Positions 40,937-50,334 of a DNA stretch of 64,000 nt are shown piece after piece. A program made the position numbers and the translations under genes. Origin of the DNA: Algoriphagus oliviformis (GTDB lineage Bacteria; Bacteroidota; Bacteroidia; Cytophagales; Cyclobacteriaceae); NCBI RefSeq assembly GCF_017254915.1, contig NZ_JAFKCT010000009.1:1-64000 (forward strand), written 5' to 3'. The notes beneath the pieces were generated by a model, which saw nothing but the letters and a program-made list of their open reading frames with translations, was not told the DNA's origin and made no database searches. Positions within the stretch are counted from its first letter, which is position 1, and each line of letters starts with the position of its first letter.

Positions 40937-43765
40937 ATGTTTAGAAAGTACAGCACCCTACTGGGTTTTGCCTTGCTTTTGGCCTCGCAGACGGGTTTTG
41001 CGCAGCAAAAGCGATCCCTAACCCATGCCGACTACGACGGGTGGGAGAGCCTAGGCTCCGAGCAAATCACCAAAAACGGCCAATTCGTCGGCTATCAGAT
41101 CAGTCCACAAGACGGTGACGCAAGGCTGGAGATTTTTCCCTATGCCAAGCCAGCTGGCAAGACGGTGATTCCGAGAGCAATGGGTTTTTCATTTTCCGCA
41201 GATGACGCTTTTGCGGTGGGAAAGATCGCTCCGCAAAAGGACTCTGTGCGGGTCCTCAAGCTGAAAAAGAAAAAGGCGGATGACCTTCCAAAGGACAGTC
41301 TTTTTATCCTCCAACTGGCGACGGGAAAGATCGAGAAGCTAGCTCGGGTGAAGTCTTTTTCGATTCCTTCGGAAAAAGGCAGCTGGATCGCCGTCCATTT
41401 TGAAAAGGAGCTGGCCAAAAAGGCGGATCCTGCCGACTCGGTCAAGTCCGACTCCACCAAGAAGGCCGAAAAGCCCAAGAAAACCGACGGCACCAAGCTG
41501 CTCGTCCGCTCACTGGACGGGGCAAAGTCTTGGGAGTTTGAGCGGGTGAAGTCTTATGGTTTCGCGCAAAACGGGGATTTTCTCCAGTACACCCTTGCTG
41601 AGGAAGACACCCTGGACAATGCGGCGCTTTATGTTCTGGATCTGGCCACGGGCGAAAGCAAACTGGTGCATGAGAAGATGACGGCCTACAGCGGCCTGAC
41701 TTTTTCTCCCCAGTCCAAGTACCTCAGCTTCATCGCCACGGACGACTCGGCCAAGCACAAGAAGCCTGAGCACAAGCTTTTCCTATATCAAGTTGCCCAA
41801 GGAAACGTCACCCAGGAACTGGGCAAAGAGACCGCCGGGCTTCTTGAAAATGGGCGCATCAGTCCAGATCGGGTGCCGAGATTTTCCGAGGACGAAAGCC
41901 GTATGTTTTTTGGAGTGGCCAAGGGCTACAGGGATTTCGCCTATGAGGACGACACGACCATCCTCGACGAGGAGCGTGTGAGCCTCGACATCTGGGGCTG
42001 GCAGGACGCAGAGATCCAGCCCATGCAGCTGAAAAACCGCTCTCGGGAAGAAAAGGCGAGCTATCTGGCGCTGCTGGAGACTGGCTCCGGGAAGGTGATC
42101 CAGTTGGCGGATCCTGAGCTGGACGATGTCTATCTGGAAAACAAAATCACCCAGGACGTGGCGCTGGCGTCGACCGACCAAGCCTACCGCAGGAGCTACA
42201 GCTGGGATATTCAGACTGGTCGGGATGTGTATTGGATAGACTTGAAGACCGGCAAGGCCAGTCTGATCGAGAAAAATGCATCAGGAAATCCACGCCTTTC
42301 CCCGGAAGCGGGCTATGCTTACTGGTACGATGGGCGAGACAGTGCATGGGTGGCCTATGACTTGGCAAAAGCGGAGAAAATCAACCTCACCAAGGAGATT
42401 CCTGTTCCCTTTTATGAAGAGCTGCACGACTCGCCTTCTTTGCCCGGCAGCTACGGTGCAGAAGGCTGGCTTGCCGACGACGCGGCCATCTTGATCAGCG
42501 ACCGCTACGATATCTGGAAAGTCGATCCCAAAAATCCGGCTGCCGCCGTGAGCATCACGATGGGAGAGGGGAGAAAGAACCGTGTCACTTTTCGCAGGGC
42601 GAGCCTCAAGCGAGACGAGCGCTTTATCGATGCCAAGGAGCCACTGATCCTCAGTGCCTTCAATGAAGTGACGAAGGAAAATGGCTTCTATTCAGGAAAT
42701 TTTGACGGAAAGTCCGCTCCGAAGCAGCTGCTGATGACGGCCAACAACTACTATGGCTTGCGAAAGGCGGAGGAATCCAGCCAAGTCATCGTCAGGAGAA
42801 CCACCTATCGTGAAAATCCCGATGTCTACCTCACCGATCTGAGTTTCAAGTCTCTCACCAAGGCCTCCAATCTCAACCCCCAGCAGGCAAACATAAAATG
42901 GGGCAATGTGGAGCTGGTGTCTTACCTGACCTTGGATGGGGATGAGTTGCAGGGTTTGCTCTTCAAGCCCGAAGGCTTTGATCCAGCCAAAAAATATCCG
43001 ATGATGGTGTATTTCTACGAGCGAAACAGCGATACCTACCACAGCTACCGCACTCCCGCGCCTAGCCGCTCCACGATCAATATTCCCTATTTCGTAAGCA
43101 ATGACTATATGGTCTTTGTGCCGGATATCAAGTACAAAATCGGCTTGCCGGGCCAAAGTGCGCTGGAATGCATCGTGCCAGGCGTCCAAGCCGTGGTGGC
43201 CAGAGGCGGTGTGGATACCGACAACATGGCTATCCAAGGCCAAAGCTGGGGCGGCTATCAGGTCGCTTACCTGATCACCCAGACCAACATGTTTAAGGCG
43301 GCTGGGGCTGGTGCGCCTGTGGTCAACATGACCTCTGCGTACGGGGGAATCCGCTGGGGAACCGGGATGAGCCGCATGTTCCAGTATGAGCAGACCCAGT
43401 CCCGCATTGGCGGCACACTTTGGGAAAAACCGCTCTACTATCTGGAAAACTCCCCGCTCTTCATGATGGACCGCGTGGAGACACCCGTATTGATCATGCA
43501 CAACGACGAAGACGGCGCAGTGCCCTGGTATCAGGGGATCGAAATGTTCATGGCCTTGAAGCGACTGAACAAGCCTGCCTGGCTGCTCCAGTACAACGGC
43601 GAAGACCACAACCTTACCCAGCGCAAAAATTCCAAGGATCTTTCCGTCCGGCTCAGCCAGTTTTTTGACCACTATCTCAAAGGCGCTTCGGCTCCGCTCT
43701 GGATGACCGAAGGCCTGCCTGCGGTCGAAAAAGGAAGGACGCTGAAATACGATTTAGGCAATTAG
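40937..43765 (+). CDS. exported S9-family prolyl oligopeptidase-like peptidase
   Basis: A 942-residue exported peptidase (signal peptide ending near FAQQ, residue 23). The first 600 or so residues form a beta-propeller-like region, interrupted by a Lys/Asp-rich segment (KKADPADSVKSDSTKKAEKPKK). The alpha/beta-hydrolase domain carries Ser770 in GQSWGGYQ, an Asp in HNDEDGAVPW (857-859) and His891 in NGEDHNL. These belong to the DPP-IV/acylaminoacyl peptidase branch (S9). It follows the M14 gene by 6 bp. Together they suggest periplasmic degradation of peptides for nutrition; exact specificity is unknown. Confidence 0.88.
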   Translation: MFRKYSTLLGFALLLASQTGFAQQKRSLTHADYDGWESLGSEQITKNGQFVGYQISPQDGDARLEIFPYAKPAGKTVIPRAMGFSFSADDAFAVGKIAPQKDSVRVLKLKKKKADDLPKDSLFILQLATGKIEKLARVKSFSIPSEKGSWIAVHFEKELAKKADPADSVKSDSTKKAEKPKKTDGTKLLVRSLDGAKSWEFERVKSYGFAQNGDFLQYTLAEEDTLDNAALYVLDLATGESKLVHEKMTAYSGLTFSPQSKYLSFIATDDSAKHKKPEHKLFLYQVAQGNVTQELGKETAGLLENGRISPDRVPRFSEDESRMFFGVAKGYRDFAYEDDTTILDEERVSLDIWGWQDAEIQPMQLKNRSREEKASYLALLETGSGKVIQLADPELDDVYLENKITQDVALASTDQAYRRSYSWDIQTGRDVYWIDLKTGKASLIEKNASGNPRLSPEAGYAYWYDGRDSAWVAYDLAKAEKINLTKEIPVPFYEELHDSPSLPGSYGAEGWLADDAAILISDRYDIWKVDPKNPAAAVSITMGEGRKNRVTFRRASLKRDERFIDAKEPLILSAFNEVTKENGFYSGNFDGKSAPKQLLMTANNYYGLRKAEESSQVIVRRTTYRENPDVYLTDLSFKSLTKASNLNPQQANIKWGNVELVSYLTLDGDELQGLLFKPEGFDPAKKYPMMVYFYERNSDTYHSYRTPAPSRSTINIPYFVSNDYMVFVPDIKYKIGLPGQSALECIVPGVQAVVARGGVDTDNMAIQGQSWGGYQVAYLITQTNMFKAAGAGAPVVNMTSAYGGIRWGTGMSRMFQYEQTQSRIGGTLWEKPLYYLENSPLFMMDRVETPVLIMHNDEDGAVPWYQGIEMFMALKRLNKPAWLLQYNGEDHNLTQRKNSKDLSVRLSQFFDHYLKGASAPLWMTEGLPAVEKGRTLKYDLGN

Positions 43766-44065
43766 TTTGATCTGTTTCAAAATTGGTTTTGAGACTAAAA
43801 TTTCAAAAAGTCCAGAGTTTTAGCAGGGAATTTGGCGGAAGTGGAGTTTTTTTTTGCGCTGACACGAGCTTTTTTTCGCTTCTCCGCCCTTCTTTTATGA
43901 AATTGTGACATACTAGTGAAAAAGCAAAAGGCTGAGAATTTTAGGCAATGTACTGAAAAGTAGTTGGTGACATTGGTTGAAAAATTTCATAACATTCGAT
44001 GCTGACTTGAAGGGGAATCAGGCTCTGGTGGAGACCAACCTGCCAGCAATAAAGTCAGTGCATTT

Positions 44066-44101
44066 ACAAAAAAAGAGGGCCGGGTATTTGATACTCGGCC
44101 C
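44066..44101 (-). terminator. terminator inside the insertion sequence
   Basis: GGGCCGGGTATTTGATACTCGGCCC at 44077-44101 with an A-run on its left that becomes the U-run for leftward transcription, 34 bp past the transposase stop. Confidence 0.75.
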
Positions 44102-44135
44102 AACTTTTTTTGGGATGCTTTATGGCTAAGAAAAC

Positions 44136-45131
44136 TCATTTTTCATTAGACAGAAAGACATACCATCTGATGAACCCAACGCGGTGGCTCAAGGTAAGTC
44201 CTCGGTGGATATCCAGGTGGTTTTTCAGATGGCTGAAGAATCCTTCGATGCCGTTGGTGGTTGCCGGAATAGTCGGATTGGTTAAGTAATGGAACATATT
44301 GGGAAGTGCCCGTTTGATGGTTTGGTAAGATCTTCTCAGCAGTTTGTGCGTGTACCAATACCTGGCGGTTTCCAAATTGAAGCTCTTCTCATTGAGGTAT
44401 TCTCTGTGGCGTTTTTGCCAGTCATTCAAGCTTTTTTCCCAGCTGATCCTATCGTTGTGTGTCTTGATTTGCAGGATCAAAAGCACCAGCCTTCGCAGCT
44501 CCTGGCCGGAAACGTGTTTGGGGTATTGGGTTAGCCAGATCAGGCACATGCGCTGAATATGCACCAAACATCGCTGCACAGTGACCTCGGGTACGGCTGA
44601 TTTGATGGCCTTAAGGATGCTTTTGTGGCCGTCGGTGGTGATGCTTTCCAGCTGGATTCCCAGCTGAATCAGATTGGCGAGATCTTCTCTGATCTCCGGA
44701 TAATGCTCCCCGTCCGAAAAGCGGATTAACTGGGTGTAGCCGTCCAGACTATCCTGATAACAGACCAAGCAAAACCCCTTGAAATAGGTGGCATCCAGTC
44801 GTAGGTTCACCTTTTCCCGCTTCCGGATTTTAACCAGGGGGGACTGGTCAAGGTACCGGTAGAAAGTCTTCTGCAAAGTATCTTTGCACAGACCGCTTTC
44901 CCGACACAGTGTCTTGAAAGTTTGCCTTTCCAACACCCATTTTTTGAACCAGACAAACCTGTTCCGATGGGTTTGATCCTTGGAACTCCGAGTGAAGAAA
45001 ATCCCACAATCCTTGCACTTAAACCGCTGCTTGCCGCACTGTTTTCCCCAGCGGATCACCTCCAAACTTCCGCAGGCCCAGCATCTCTTTTTTTTGACTT
45101 TCCATGAACAAAAAAAGTTTACTGAAACCAC
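44136..45131 (-). CDS. IS transposase, Zn-ribbon type with possible disrupted start
   Basis: A 331-residue transposase. It has an N-terminal zinc ribbon (CWACGS and CKDCG), a helix-turn-helix-like part (FKTLCRESGLCKDTLQKTFYRYL), a MULE-type DDE domain (LRLDATYFKGFCLV, ITTDGHKSILKAI, CLVHIQRMCLIWL), and the C-terminal TNGIEGFFSHLKNHL with the last acidic residue. It resembles the Zn-binding variant of the IS256 group. The frame as given needs GTG at 45131 and unusual first residues (VSVNFFCSWKVKKK). An ATG at 45104 opens a frame (MESQKK) that would join the transposase if the A8 run had seven A. So it is either intact via slippage or inactivated. Confidence 0.75.
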   Translation of the reverse strand: MVSVNFFCSWKVKKKRCWACGSLEVIRWGKQCGKQRFKCKDCGIFFTRSSKDQTHRNRFVWFKKWVLERQTFKTLCRESGLCKDTLQKTFYRYLDQSPLVKIRKREKVNLRLDATYFKGFCLVCYQDSLDGYTQLIRFSDGEHYPEIREDLANLIQLGIQLESITTDGHKSILKAIKSAVPEVTVQRCLVHIQRMCLIWLTQYPKHVSGQELRRLVLLILQIKTHNDRISWEKSLNDWQKRHREYLNEKSFNLETARYWYTHKLLRRSYQTIKRALPNMFHYLTNPTIPATTNGIEGFFSHLKNHLDIHRGLTLSHRVGFIRWYVFLSNEK

Positions 45132-45304
45132 TTTCAGTAAACCCTCTGTATCTAATTGTAAATCAGCTCCTTTTAGGGTGTGTCACCAACTATTTACCAG
45201 TAATATGCCGAATTTTATAAATTCTCAGCCTTTTTTTATAAATAATTTATTTTTAAAAGCCTTTTTTTGAATATTAAACGCAAATAACCTATTTTTACTA
45301 ATCT

Positions 45305-45312
45305 TACTTTTG
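45305..45312 (+). promoter_or_regulatory. -7 promoter box of the 45333 gene
   Basis: TACTTTTG matches TAnnTTTG exactly and lies 20 bp before the ATG at 45333. It is outside the insertion sequence, so the downstream gene keeps its own promoter. No convincing -33 element was seen. Confidence 0.5.
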
Positions 45313-45332
45313 GTCTATATAATAGTTGTTTT

Positions 45333-45890
45333 ATGTTAGGTGTTATAGCGAAGCTTTTGACTGGTTACAAGACAAAACACAGCAACTCAAACGGTGTGAA
45401 GATTAAGATACTCTACCGCGGAAAACTGCCGAGTTCCGATCCCCTGCTGATCCTGAAAGAAGCCCGGCTCAAACTGTCGCAGCAGCCTACTCCGCTTTCG
45501 ATTGACTTTGACTTTGAAAACAACTGGAACCAAAGAGTAGAGCTCATCAAAGGAAAGAACCCCAATTCCATCGCATCTTTTCGTCAAGGAAGTAATAAAT
45601 ACAAAGTCTCGCGGTACGTGACCAAGGAAGGGGGCGCTCGTCTCAGCCTGTATGCGATCGCATGCGACGAGGAGATATTCGCCGTATTTTGCAGACTCTA
45701 TGACTTCGGGAAGTGTTTTTCGGAGATCGAGCAACAAGCAGCGGCCGAACTAGGGGGCAAAAGGGTCGGAAGCTACATGATTTCCAAAAACGGATACGGC
45801 GTCCTGTTAGACTCCTTGGGCCAGTCCCAGGCCTTTCTTTGGAACAACGGGGAAGCACTGGACAAGTGCTTCAGCAGCCTGCAGAGCTGA
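45333..45890 (+). CDS. hypothetical protein beside the insertion sequence
   Basis: A 185-residue soluble protein with no signal peptide or membrane helix. It starts MLGVIAKLLTGYKTKHSNS and has basic (KIKILYRGKLPSS, KGKNPNSIASFRQGSNKYK) and mixed alpha/beta segments, ending LWNNGEALDKCFSSLQS. I recognise no family. A good promoter box lies 20 bp upstream, which supports expression. Neighbours are the insertion sequence on the left and a convergent LytTR gene on the right (18 bp), so context does not suggest a job. Confidence 0.5.
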   Translation: MLGVIAKLLTGYKTKHSNSNGVKIKILYRGKLPSSDPLLILKEARLKLSQQPTPLSIDFDFENNWNQRVELIKGKNPNSIASFRQGSNKYKVSRYVTKEGGARLSLYAIACDEEIFAVFCRLYDFGKCFSEIEQQAAAELGGKRVGSYMISKNGYGVLLDSLGQSQAFLWNNGEALDKCFSSLQS

Positions 45891-45908
45891 AAATAAACGG
45901 CCTATGGT

Positions 45909-46640
45909 TTAGGTGTTTCCGTTCACCACCAGCTCGTAAAAGAAGTCCTTGAAGCTGTCACCGATCAGCAGAAATTCCTCCTTGCCTTTCATTTTGACCC
46001 GGTTGCGGCTGATATTCTCGATTTTGTCGATGGAGACGATGTAGCGTTTGTGTATGCGCACGAAGCCCTTGGAAAGCAGGATGGCTTCGTAGTGCTTGAT
46101 GCTGTTGAGCGTCAGCAGGGGTTTGGTCTCGTCGACCAGATGGATTTTGACATAGTCCTTGTAGCCTTCCAGGTAGGCGATGTTTTTCAGGTCGATTTTG
46201 ATCGAGGAGTATTCTGCTTTTACAAAAATATAATCGAGCCCTTCTCCGGTGGCAGCAAAGCCCTGGACGGTGTTTTGGCTTGGGATAGACTTGTTGAGCA
46301 GCTTGCTGATCGCCTGGAAAAAGCGCTCGAAGCTGATCGGCTTCAATAGGTAGTCGATGGCGTTGATTTCGAAGCCTTTCACGGCAAAGTCGGTGTAGGC
46401 CGTGGTGAAGATCACCGGAGGCTTGAAGGGGAGGTTTTCGTAGAAAGCGATTCCGCTGATATCCGGCATATTGATGTCCAAAAAAATCAGGTCCACGCTC
46501 TTGGACATGAGCAGGGGCATGGCCTTGAGTGGGGAGTTGAAGCTGCCCACATGCTCCAATACCGGGAATTTGGCGATGTAGTCCTCCAGTACCTCAATGG
46601 CCAAAGCCTCATCGTCGATGACAATACACTTGTAGTTCAT
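45909..46640 (-). CDS. LytTR-family response regulator
   Basis: A 243-residue two-component regulator. The receiver domain has DDEALA near the N terminus, phospho-acceptor Asp55 in DLIFLDINMPDISG, a Thr (FTTAYTD) and the Lys loop (YLLKPISFERF). The C-terminal LytTR DNA-binding domain (FVKAEYSSIKIDLKNIAYLEGYKDYVKIH and LSKGFVRIHKRYIVSIDKIENIS) is intact. Its ATG overlaps the kinase stop by 4 bp. LytS/LytTR pairs often govern envelope or polymer genes; targets here are unknown. Confidence 0.93.
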   Translation of the reverse strand: MNYKCIVIDDEALAIEVLEDYIAKFPVLEHVGSFNSPLKAMPLLMSKSVDLIFLDINMPDISGIAFYENLPFKPPVIFTTAYTDFAVKGFEINAIDYLLKPISFERFFQAISKLLNKSIPSQNTVQGFAATGEGLDYIFVKAEYSSIKIDLKNIAYLEGYKDYVKIHLVDETKPLLTLNSIKHYEAILLSKGFVRIHKRYIVSIDKIENISRNRVKMKGKEEFLLIGDSFKDFFYELVVNGNT

Positions 46641-47734
46641 TTTTTGATGGTTAGGAAGGTTTTGAACAGGTTGTTTTCGATTTTTTGCGTAAAGCTGTAT
46701 TTGCCAGGGTAGCTGAGGTTCAGTTGCTTGTCCAGGTTTTTGATCCCCAGCCCGCGTTGTTCATTTTTGGGTTCGAGGGAGGCGCGTCGGTGGATGCTGT
46801 TCACCACGGAAAACCTCACCTCCCGCTCGTTTTCCTCCAGCGAGATGAGGATAAAAGAGGGCTGCAGGTAGCTGATGCCGTGTTTGAAGGCGTTTTCCAC
46901 CAAAGTCATCATCAGCAGTGGGACGATGGGATAGTCGGGATTTCGCACCGAGACAGTGAAGTTGACATTGGGGCCGTTTTCCTCGGAAAACTTCAGCTTT
47001 TCCAGATTGATGTAGTTTTTGATAAAGCTGATCTCGTCGCCCAGGCTGATCTTGCTTTTGCCCGACTCATAGAGCACGTGACGCAGCAGGTCCGAGAGCA
47101 GGAGGATGGCGCGGGTGGTGTCCTCGGATTTTTTGCGAGCGAGTGAGTAGATGTTGTTCAGCGAATTGAGCAGAAAGTGCGGGTTCAGCTGGTTTTTCAG
47201 AAAATTGAGATCGGCGATGGCCTTCTGCTTTTCCATCTGGTCGTTTCGCTTTCGCTCCGAGTCGTAGAGGAAAAGCAGCTCCAGCGTGGTGCCGAGCCCC
47301 AGTCCCAAGAGCAGGCGCAGGTAGTCGGGAAAGAAGAAAAGAAAGCGGAACCTCGGCCAATCGATCATCCCTTCGCCGGGACGCGGCATATTTTCCCTTG
47401 GCTGCATGTTTTCTCTCTCCGTTCTCATCCGAAATTCCTCAGAAGGCCTGTTTGCGGGAGGACTTCCGGTGAGGGGCAGCGCGATGAAGAAAAAGGACAT
47501 CAAGAGGATGCCCAAGGAGTAGGCCTTGTAGTTTCGGCGGTAGACGTAGGTGGGAATCAGCCAAAAGATGTTGGCCAGGTAGAAGACGGTCAGGACCGAA
47601 TAGGAAACCAGCGGATTGACCGGCGGATGAAAGCGCTGGTTTTGGTCAGCAAAAAGGTAGAGAAATGCCGGCGAGACAAGGATCCCGATGATCAGGAAGT
47701 GAACGATGGTCTTGAGGAACTTTTGCTTGTCCAT
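46637..47734 (-). CDS. LytS-type sensor histidine kinase
   Basis: A 365-residue membrane kinase; start at ATG 47734 (MDKQKFLKTIVHFLIIG), since the longer frame lacks a suitable N terminus. Four hydrophobic helices fill the first 165 or so residues, with a Pro/Met/Arg-rich loop (RTERENMQPRENMPRPGEGM). The kinase domain has the H-box FLKNQLNPHFLLNSLNNIYSL with His186 and N- and G-box-like parts (MMTLVENAFKHGISYL, GLGIKNLDKQLNLSYPG). It phosphorylates the neighbouring response regulator, with which it overlaps by 4 bp. The signal is unknown. Confidence 0.92.
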   Translation of the reverse strand: MDKQKFLKTIVHFLIIGILVSPAFLYLFADQNQRFHPPVNPLVSYSVLTVFYLANIFWLIPTYVYRRNYKAYSLGILLMSFFFIALPLTGSPPANRPSEEFRMRTERENMQPRENMPRPGEGMIDWPRFRFLFFFPDYLRLLLGLGLGTTLELLFLYDSERKRNDQMEKQKAIADLNFLKNQLNPHFLLNSLNNIYSLARKKSEDTTRAILLLSDLLRHVLYESGKSKISLGDEISFIKNYINLEKLKFSEENGPNVNFTVSVRNPDYPIVPLLMMTLVENAFKHGISYLQPSFILISLEENEREVRFSVVNSIHRRASLEPKNEQRGLGIKNLDKQLNLSYPGKYSFTQKIENNLFKTFLTIKK

Positions 47735-47837
47735 GGCCGGACGGATGGGTGAAGGTGGCAAAGGACGGGACTTCCGGACGTTTTTTCCGAAAGCCCCGGC
47801 TGCGTTTAAGATTCTTTAAGGGCGGTTTTAACGCTTT

Positions 47838-48827
47838 TTAATCTTCATCGTCATAGTCCTCAAAAGGATGGAACTCATAGATGTCGTCAAATCGAAGGCT
47901 GGAGTTGCGTCCCAGCAGCACAAAGGCCCGGTCATTGGCGTAGAAGACCGAGGAGCCGGTCCGGAGCGTTCCTTCGAAGGCCGTTTTTTCGTTCCAGCTG
48001 TCCAGGGAGGGGATGTATTCCCAGGTGCTGCCGAGCAACTGTCCATTCGAGCCGAGCGTCACATAGCCATAGCCGCCCAGGGTGAAGGCCGCCGCTTCGT
48101 TTCGCGCCATGGTGTAATCGTCCTCTTCGTCCAAGGCCGTTTTTTCCGTCCAGGTGAGACTGGTCCCGTCCAAAGCCCAGAAGTCGGATTGGTAGAGGCC
48201 GTTGTTGATGCCGCCGCCGAGGTAGGCTTTTCCGTCGAGGATAAAACAGAAGGCGCCCTGTCTTTTGGCTCCGCCAAAGCTGGAAAGCGCCGTCCAGCTC
48301 TTCGTTGCAGGGTCGTATTGGAAAAAGTCCTTCTGCTCGCTGCCGTCGAATCCGGTACCCACATAGCCGCGTCCGTTGAGCCCAAAGGCAAGGGCATTGT
48401 AGCGGGCAGTACCGGGAAACGACTCGATCTGCGACCAGGAGTTGGTGGAGGGATCATAAGACCAAAAGTCGGAAAGCCGGTTTCTGCCGTCGTATCCGGT
48501 GCCATAGTAGGCGATGCCATCGATGGAGAATGCCACGGCGTTGGCTCTGGCGGTGCCGGGAAAGTCCGCCCTCTTGGTCCAGGAGTCCGTATTTGGATCA
48601 TATTCCCAGAGGTCGTTGAGGTAGGCGTCGCCGGTATAGCCGCCGACCAAGAAGTGTCTGCCATCGATGGTAAAGGCGGAGCTGTTGGCGCGGTTGCTGC
48701 CTTCGAAATAGGACCTGCGGATCCAGTTGCCCGTGTCTTCGGTGTCATCGTCGCTGCTCACGCAGGAGGCAAAAATCATCAGGGCGAGTGCCAAGGTAAA
48801 ACCCAGCAGTTGGTTTGTACTTTTCAT
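47838..48827 (-). CDS. kelch-repeat lipoprotein
   Basis: A 329-residue lipoprotein (lipobox IFASC, Cys22) with about six kelch repeats; each holds a Gly-Gly-like pair and a W/Y spaced as in NDLWEYDPNTDSWTKR, SDFWSYDPSTNSWSQI and KDFFQYDPATKSWTAL. The repeats form a beta-propeller, probably used for binding. It starts 6 bp after the DUF4270 gene stop, and the 406-residue outer-membrane protein gene is divergent. The same trio of kelch, DUF4270 and outer-membrane protein genes seems familiar from other Bacteroidota genomes, from memory. Function not established. Confidence 0.8.
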   Translation of the reverse strand: MKSTNQLLGFTLALALMIFASCVSSDDDTEDTGNWIRRSYFEGSNRANSSAFTIDGRHFLVGGYTGDAYLNDLWEYDPNTDSWTKRADFPGTARANAVAFSIDGIAYYGTGYDGRNRLSDFWSYDPSTNSWSQIESFPGTARYNALAFGLNGRGYVGTGFDGSEQKDFFQYDPATKSWTALSSFGGAKRQGAFCFILDGKAYLGGGINNGLYQSDFWALDGTSLTWTEKTALDEEDDYTMARNEAAAFTLGGYGYVTLGSNGQLLGSTWEYIPSLDSWNEKTAFEGTLRTGSSVFYANDRAFVLLGRNSSLRFDDIYEFHPFEDYDDED

Positions 48828-48832
48828 GGAGT

Positions 48833-50104
48833 TTAGTTTAATGGAATTAGTATGATTTCTAGTCTCGGTTTTTGGGTGGAGGAGTTGGTGCCCAGGGCCA
48901 GATAGCCAGTGTTGAGCGCCTCGCCGGCCATGAGCTCCATCCAGAGGTAGCTGTCGGGCTCGCCCCCTCTTATTTTGTCGTCCACATAGGATGTGGCATC
49001 CAGGAGGAAGTAGGTGTTTTCCTGAAACTCGTTGTCCAGGCTGTAGAGCGATGCCTGGCTGAGATAGCCGTCTAGCAGGCCTATTTTTCGCTGGATATAG
49101 ATGTCCAGACTCTCCGCCACCGGATTGAGCGAGCCGTCATAGGTGAGCCGTTTGACGGGGAGCACGAGCTTGGCCTCAGCGACGTAGTACCCGCTGGGGA
49201 TCTCCCCGATGCTGGTCAGGCTGCCCAGTTTGAGTCCGATGGCGGATAGGCCCAGCTCATCCGCCAGGGCCATGTCGCCGGTCTCCTCGGCGGGAATCCA
49301 GGTCTTGGTCTCCCGGTTTGCAAAGGGCGTCGCGTCCCGGTTCATCTCCAGGTGGGTGAACGTCTTGGAAGAATAGAGTGAGCTGCTCACGCTGATTTTC
49401 ATCTCCTCGCTGTAGCGGTTGGTCTCGTTTTTTTCTTGGTAGTAAAAAAGCAGGTAGGTGTCCGTGCTGAGCTCGATCAGCGGGCTGCTGCCCTCCACTT
49501 CCAGATTGAGCCCGTGAAAAGCGTCCCGAAAGTCGTCAATGCTGGAAAGGATGGACTGTGCTCCCTTGAGCTTTCCGAAAAGCTCCCGGCCAAACTCCAT
49601 GGGAAGCGTGACCCTCACCGAATCCCAGACGGGATAGACCTGCACTTCGGCCGTGGCAATCGGCTTGGTCTGTAGGGATTCGAAATGGTAGAACACCTCG
49701 TCTTCATTCGCATAGTCAAAGGCCTCGTCGATTTCGTTGATTTTTAGCCGGAAGCTTTGCAGCGTATCGTAGCGGGTGCTGGAATATTTCAGTACCAGCA
49801 CCAGGGAGTCCAGCTCCCTGGATTCGTCTATCGCGGCGAAGCTCTCCGGGGCAAATTCGAAATAGGGACTCGCCTCGATATGTCCCCGGACGGGATCCGC
49901 ATAGGAGCCCAAGAGCATGGAGGTCTTGCCGCTGGTGACCAGCGAGTCCAAAAACACCGTCCCGAGCTCCAGCTCGCTGTGGACTATCTTTCGTATGGAA
50001 AAGTCATCTTCCAGATCTACCTCTGGGATTTCTTCGAGATAGCTGTTTTCGAAGCAGGAGGTGAGCAAGCATAGAAGGAGTATCCCCAGTGACTGTATGC
50101 GCAT
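48833..50104 (-). CDS. DUF4270-family lipoprotein
   Basis: A lipoprotein of 423 residues. Start at ATG 50104 (MRIQSLGILLLCLLTSC), which places Cys17 as the lipid anchor; the longer frame reads into upstream non-coding sequence. The mature protein is beta-rich and DUF4270-like: HSELELGTVFLDSLVTSGKTSMLLGSYADP near the start, ELDSLVLVLKYSSTRYDT, and LRLEIILIPLN-like ending. DUF4270 proteins are found almost only in Bacteroidota and have no assigned activity. It is the first gene of a two-gene unit with the kelch lipoprotein and is divergent from the outer-membrane protein gene at 50335. Confidence 0.82.
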   Translation of the reverse strand: MRIQSLGILLLCLLTSCFENSYLEEIPEVDLEDDFSIRKIVHSELELGTVFLDSLVTSGKTSMLLGSYADPVRGHIEASPYFEFAPESFAAIDESRELDSLVLVLKYSSTRYDTLQSFRLKINEIDEAFDYANEDEVFYHFESLQTKPIATAEVQVYPVWDSVRVTLPMEFGRELFGKLKGAQSILSSIDDFRDAFHGLNLEVEGSSPLIELSTDTYLLFYYQEKNETNRYSEEMKISVSSSLYSSKTFTHLEMNRDATPFANRETKTWIPAEETGDMALADELGLSAIGLKLGSLTSIGEIPSGYYVAEAKLVLPVKRLTYDGSLNPVAESLDIYIQRKIGLLDGYLSQASLYSLDNEFQENTYFLLDATSYVDDKIRGGEPDSYLWMELMAGEALNTGYLALGTNSSTQKPRLEIILIPLN

Positions 50105-50334
50105 CTTTTTTTTCTGCAAGGCTAAGACAAGCAGGCAGGAGACTCCCTGCAAACTAGACCTCGGGGGAAAATCCCTCGCCCAAGGGCTTGTTTTTGCCGA
50201 GCAAAGCCCGATTGGGCAGGTCGGTGAAAAATGCCCATTGGTGGAGTGATTTCGGGTGTTTCTCCATGGAATTCCCAGTTTGGTCTAGTTCTGTCTCCAG
50301 CCCGGATCCCTCGGTCTAGGTTTGGGGAAAAATC

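Larger units (their letters stand above)
43930..45230. mobile_element. 1.3-kb insertion sequence (IS256-like, Zn-ribbon variant)
   Basis: Imperfect terminal inverted repeats about 45-50 bp long bound the element. Each end begins GGCTGAGAATTT (43930 rightward, 45230 leftward) and contains TAGTTGGTGACA (43961-43972; complement at 45181-45192) with a TACTG block between. The transposase gene at 44136-45131 lies inside on the minus strand, with a terminator after it. No direct target duplication is visible at the ends as drawn, so the outer limits could shift by a few bases. It sits between the S9 peptidase and an orphan gene. Confidence 0.75.

Noticed and set aside
43766..43929. Target-site duplication at the insertion sequence ends
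   Set aside because: The 8 bases outside each end do not match (AAGCAAAA on the left, TTTTTTTA on the right), so none is claimed.
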